Below, piece by piece: positions 61,156 to 64,000 of a stretch of DNA of 64,000 nucleotides (position 1 is its first letter; every line of letters begins with the position of its first letter). This DNA is from Pseudomonas citronellolis. Its GTDB lineage: Bacteria > Pseudomonadota > Gammaproteobacteria > Pseudomonadales > Pseudomonadaceae. The translations under genes were made by a program, and so were the position numbers. The stretch covers positions 62,001-126,000 of the forward strand of contig NZ_FOLS01000008.1 in NCBI RefSeq assembly GCF_900112375.1, read 5' to 3'. Under the pieces are notes generated by a model, which saw only the letters and a program-made list of their open reading frames with translations, was not told where the DNA came from and searched no databases.

Positions 61156-61169
61156 TTGATCCCGCTCAG
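61156..61169. promoter_or_regulatory. Anr/FNR-box-like site upstream of hemN
   Basis: TTGAT-CCCG-CTCAG against TTGATNNNNATCAA: 8 of 10 conserved bases, about 80 bases before the hemN start. Pseudomonas hemN is known to be induced by Anr under low oxygen. Confidence 0.5.
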
Positions 61170-61248
61170 GAGGCGCAATGCCCACATGGGTGTATCTTTG
61201 GACGGACGACTTGCAGCGACAGACTGCCAGCGTCCGAGGAGCCGTGCC

Positions 61249-62634
61249 ATGTCCGAGTCGATGAGTTTCAACCGCGCGCTGGTCGAGAAGTACGATCGCC
61301 CCGGCCCGCGCTATACCTCCTATCCCACCGCGCCGCAGTTCCATGGCGCGTTCGCCGCCGACGACTATCGCCAGGCCGCCCGGTCGAGCAACCGGGCGCC
61401 CGCCAAGCCGCTGTCGGTCTACATCCACATCCCGTTCTGCAAGAGCCTCTGCTACTACTGCGCCTGCAACAAGATCATCACCCAGAAGACCCACCGCGCC
61501 GTGGAGTACCTGGACTACCTCAAGCGCGAGATCGCCATGCAGGCGGCGCTGTTCGAGGGCTCGCGCAAGCTCACCCAGCTGCACCTGGGCGGCGGTACGC
61601 CGACCTACCTGACCAGCGAACAGTTGTCGGACCTGATGGGCAGCCTGCGCGAGCACTTCAACCTGGACGAGAGCGACGACCACGAGTTCTCCATCGAGGT
61701 CGACCCGCGCACCATCAGCCGCGAGCGCATCGCCGAGTTGCGCGCCCAGGGCTTCAACCGCCTCAGCTTCGGTGTGCAGGACTTCGACGAGAAGGTCCAG
61801 GCCGCGGTCAACCGCGTGCAGAGCGAGCAGCAGATCTTCGACCTGGTCCAGGCCGCCCGCGAGGCGCGCTTCAAGTCGGTCTCGGTGGACCTGATCTACG
61901 GCCTGCCGCTGCAGACGGTGGAGAGCTTCGACGCCACCCTGGGCAAGATCATCGCGCTGCGCCCGGACCGCATCGCCGCCTACAGCTACGCCCACCTGCC
62001 CGAGCGGGTGCGCGCGCAGCGGCTGATCCGCCGCGAGGACATGCCGCCGCCCGAGCGCAAGCTGGAGCTGCTGGAGCTGACCATCCGGCGGCTGACGGGG
62101 GAGGGCTATGCGTACATCGGCATGGACCACTTCGCGCTGCCCGACGACGAACTCACCGTGGCCCGCGCCAGGGGCACGCTGCAACGCAATTTCCAGGGCT
62201 ATTCGACGCATGCCGACTGCGACCTGATCGCGCTGGGCGTGTCGTCGATCAGCAAGGTCGGCGACACCTACGGGCAGAACGTGAAGGAGCTGTCGCAGTA
62301 CTACGCGCGCCTCGACGAGGGCCTGCTGCCGGTGCACAAGGGCTACCGGCTGACCGACGACGACCGCCTGCGCCGCGAGGTGATAGGCGCGCTGATGTGC
62401 CATGGCCGCGTGGACTACGCGCCGCTGGAGGCGCGCCACGGCATCCGTTTCAGCGAGTATTTCGCAGGCTCGCTGCGGCAGTTGCAGGAGCAGGTCGACG
62501 ACGGACTGGTGGAGCTGCGCGACGACGCGCTGATCCTGCTGCCCCAGGGCCAGTTGATGATGCGCAGCGTGGCGATGGCCTTCGATGCCTACCTGGGCGG
62601 CGAGCAGCAGGAGCGTTTCTCGCGCACGATCTGA
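61249..62634 (+). CDS. hemN: oxygen-independent coproporphyrinogen III dehydrogenase
   Basis: Radical-SAM enzyme of 461 aa making protoporphyrinogen IX from coproporphyrinogen III without oxygen, in haem synthesis. GAGGAG at 61236-61241 supports the ATG. Cys64, Cys68 and Cys71 in IPFCKSLCYYCAC bind the 4Fe-4S cluster. LGGGTPTYL and the N-terminal RPGPRYTSYPTAPQF are HemN hallmarks, and the length is normal. It lies downstream of an Anr-like box. It is convergent with the flavoprotein reductase. Confidence 0.96.
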   Translation: MSESMSFNRALVEKYDRPGPRYTSYPTAPQFHGAFAADDYRQAARSSNRAPAKPLSVYIHIPFCKSLCYYCACNKIITQKTHRAVEYLDYLKREIAMQAALFEGSRKLTQLHLGGGTPTYLTSEQLSDLMGSLREHFNLDESDDHEFSIEVDPRTISRERIAELRAQGFNRLSFGVQDFDEKVQAAVNRVQSEQQIFDLVQAAREARFKSVSVDLIYGLPLQTVESFDATLGKIIALRPDRIAAYSYAHLPERVRAQRLIRREDMPPPERKLELLELTIRRLTGEGYAYIGMDHFALPDDELTVARARGTLQRNFQGYSTHADCDLIALGVSSISKVGDTYGQNVKELSQYYARLDEGLLPVHKGYRLTDDDRLRREVIGALMCHGRVDYAPLEARHGIRFSEYFAGSLRQLQEQVDDGLVELRDDALILLPQGQLMMRSVAMAFDAYLGGEQQERFSRTI

Positions 62635-62680
62635 GGCGGGGCGACGCTGGAATCCGCCGGCCGTCGAAGCAAAGGGCCCC

Positions 62681-64000
62681 TCAATAGACGTCGCGCAGGT
62701 AGCGCTTCTGCTCGCTCAACGAGCGTACGTATTGCGCCGCGGCCTCCTCGTCGAGGCCGCCGTGGGCCCGGACGAGGTCCCGCAGCGCCTGGTCGACGTC
62801 CCTGGCCATGCGGCTGGCGTCCCCGCAGACGTAGAGGTTCGCGCCTTCTTCCAGCCAGCGCCAGAGTTCGGCGCCGTGCTCGCGCATGCGGTCCTGCACG
62901 TAGATCTTCTCCGCCTGGTCGCGGGAGAAGGCCAGGCTCAGGTGGGTGAGCAGGCCGTCCTTGTGCATCGCTTCCAGTTCGTCCCGGTAGTAGTAGTCGG
63001 TGGCGGCATGCTGTTCGCCGAAGAACAGCCAGTTGCGCCCGCCATCGCCGCGCGCCCGGCGTTCGTGGAGGAAGCCACGGAAGGGCGCCACGCCGGTGCC
63101 CGGGCCGATCATCACCATCGGCCGGTCGCCCTGTTCGGGGACGCGGAAGTGCCGGGACGCTTGCACGAACAGCGGTACCCGCGCCTCGCCGGCCCGGTCG
63201 GCCAGGTAGGTCGAGGCCACGCCCTTGCGCCGGCCGTAGCGGACGGCCGAGACGGTCAGCTGGACCTCGCCGGCCTGGGCCCTGGGGCTGGAGGCGATGG
63301 AGTAGAGGCGCGGTTGCAGGCGCTTGAGGGCGCCCAGCAGTTCGCCGGCGTCATGGCGGGCCGGGAACAGCTGCAGCACGTCGGCCAGTTGCCGTCCCCA
63401 TAGCCAGTCCTTGAGTTCGGCCTTGCGCGGCCCCAGCAGCTCGCGCAGTTCCGCCCGGCCGCTGCGCTCGGCGACCAGGGCCAGGGCTTCGGCGCTGGGC
63501 CGGGCAATCTCGTAGCAGTCCGTGAGCGCCGTGCGCAGCGGCATGTCGCCGAGCTTGGCGACGCTCACGACCTGTTCCCCGTCCAGGCCGGCGAGCTGCA
63601 GCACTTCCTCGACCAGCTCCGGGCAGTTGCGTGGCCATACGCCGAGGGCGTCGCCGGCTTCGTACTGCAGGCCCGAATCGTCCAGGGCGAAGGCGAACTG
63701 GCGGGTGTCCTTGCTGGCGCCTTCGCCGTTCAGCCGGCGGTTGAGGGTCAGGCGCAGGGGCGCGGGGTGGTCTTTGCTTATCGCTGCCGGCGCTACGGTT
63801 TTTTCCTTGGGGGGCTCGGTGGGGGCGGGCGTTCCGGGTTCCAGCCGGGCCAGCAACTCGCCCAGCCAGCGTTCCGCGCTTTCCTCGAAGTCGGTGTCGC
63901 AGTCGATGCGCGCGCCCAGCCGGTTGGCGCCCAGCTCGGCCAGGCGGCGGTCGAGGTTCTTGCCGTGCTGGCAGAACTGGTCGTAGCTGGGGTCGCCCAG
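62681..64000 (-). CDS. CysJ-like flavoprotein reductase, 5' end outside window
   Basis: C-terminal part of a diflavin reductase (FNR-like FAD/NADPH module with an upstream flavodoxin part). From the edge, the frame reads LGDPSYDQFCQHGKNLDRRL (end of the flavodoxin domain, FCQHGKNLD as in CysJ), then RRLNGEGASKDTRQFAFAL, RLYSIASSPRAQ (FAD binding), GVASTYLADRAG, MVMIGPGTGVAPFRGFLHERRA and YVCGDASRMARDVDQAL (NADPH binding), ending RYLRDVY. The terminal Tyr stacks on FAD. About 439 codons are visible. Sulfite reductase alpha subunit or a P450/assimilatory nitrite reductase-type partner are options; no haemoprotein partner is in view. Confidence 0.88.
   Translation of the reverse strand: MGDPSYDQFCQHGKNLDRRLAELGANRLGARIDCDTDFEESAERWLGELLARLEPGTPAPTEPPKEKTVAPAAISKDHPAPLRLTLNRRLNGEGASKDTRQFAFALDDSGLQYEAGDALGVWPRNCPELVEEVLQLAGLDGEQVVSVAKLGDMPLRTALTDCYEIARPSAEALALVAERSGRAELRELLGPRKAELKDWLWGRQLADVLQLFPARHDAGELLGALKRLQPRLYSIASSPRAQAGEVQLTVSAVRYGRRKGVASTYLADRAGEARVPLFVQASRHFRVPEQGDRPMVMIGPGTGVAPFRGFLHERRARGDGGRNWLFFGEQHAATDYYYRDELEAMHKDGLLTHLSLAFSRDQAEKIYVQDRMREHGAELWRWLEEGANLYVCGDASRMARDVDQALRDLVRAHGGLDEEAAAQYVRSLSEQKRYLRDVY

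Noticed and set aside
1-64000. CRISPR arrays, tRNA and rRNA genes
   Set aside because: No regularly spaced repeats, and no tRNA or rRNA signatures were seen.

Overview
The window is dense, very GC-rich coding DNA of a Pseudomonas-type gammaproteobacterium. OprD-family porins, FecI/FecR/TonB siderophore systems, a SpuC-like amine aminotransferase, a hemN with an Anr-like box and AANAANAA (Crc/Hfq-type) leader motifs all fit the genus. The species cannot be fixed from sequence alone; the P. aeruginosa/P. citronellolis side of the genus is an impression. Almost all of the window is accessory catabolic and iron-uptake functions. No rRNA, tRNA or CRISPR array was seen.

Region 1 (1-21.1 kb) is a lipid/terpenoid/steroid-like acyl-CoA catabolic locus. 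It has an RND exporter cut by the window edge, a DUF1302 and a DUF1329 envelope protein, an acyl-CoA dehydrogenase (ACAD), a soluble PAS-chemotaxis-type protein, a second nearly identical ACAD, an SCP2-type thiolase, an acyl-CoA synthetase, a saccharopine-dehydrogenase-like oxidoreductase and an SDR. Facing these on the minus strand are a large MalT-like LuxR regulator, a small membrane protein, an NmrA-like reductase and an unrelated FadE-type ACAD. The first ACAD copy has lost 32 internal residues relative to the second.

Region 2 (21.1-34.6 kb) looks like an amine uptake, sensing and oxidation module: AraC regulator, PotF-like binding protein with no ABC partner genes, dCache chemoreceptor, APC permease, aldehyde dehydrogenase, class III aminotransferase, two outer-membrane channels and a spinster-type MFS transporter. 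An 18-bp inverted repeat with one mismatch lies between the divergent chemoreceptor and permease genes.

Region 3 (35.1-42.2 kb) is a patchwork island: a frameshifted P-type ATPase tail, the ATPase end of a PvdE-like peptide exporter, an intact FecI-FecR-TonB receptor set, the C-terminal third of another receptor, and a broken IS1182-type transposase fused directly to that fragment.

Region 4 (42.4-55.1 kb) is a nine-gene catabolic operon preceded by a divergent IclR regulator: ThDP decarboxylase, aldehyde dehydrogenase, catalytically altered SDR, seven-Asp-box beta-propeller, single-domain VOC protein, DUF1185 protein, alpha/beta hydrolase, MhpA-like flavin monooxygenase and MhpD-like hydratase. 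An EutR/FeaR-like AraC regulator and a Bcr/CflA exporter follow. The last members resemble a meta-cleavage pathway, but the propeller, DUF1185 and odd SDR are not part of any pathway I can name. This is the best candidate for an undescribed system.

Region 5 (55.2-64 kb) holds a second FecI-FecR-TonB set behind a Fur-like box, a stand-alone SdhB paralogue, DUF488 and DUF2945 genes, hemN, and the C-terminal part of a CysJ-like flavoprotein reductase running off the window end.
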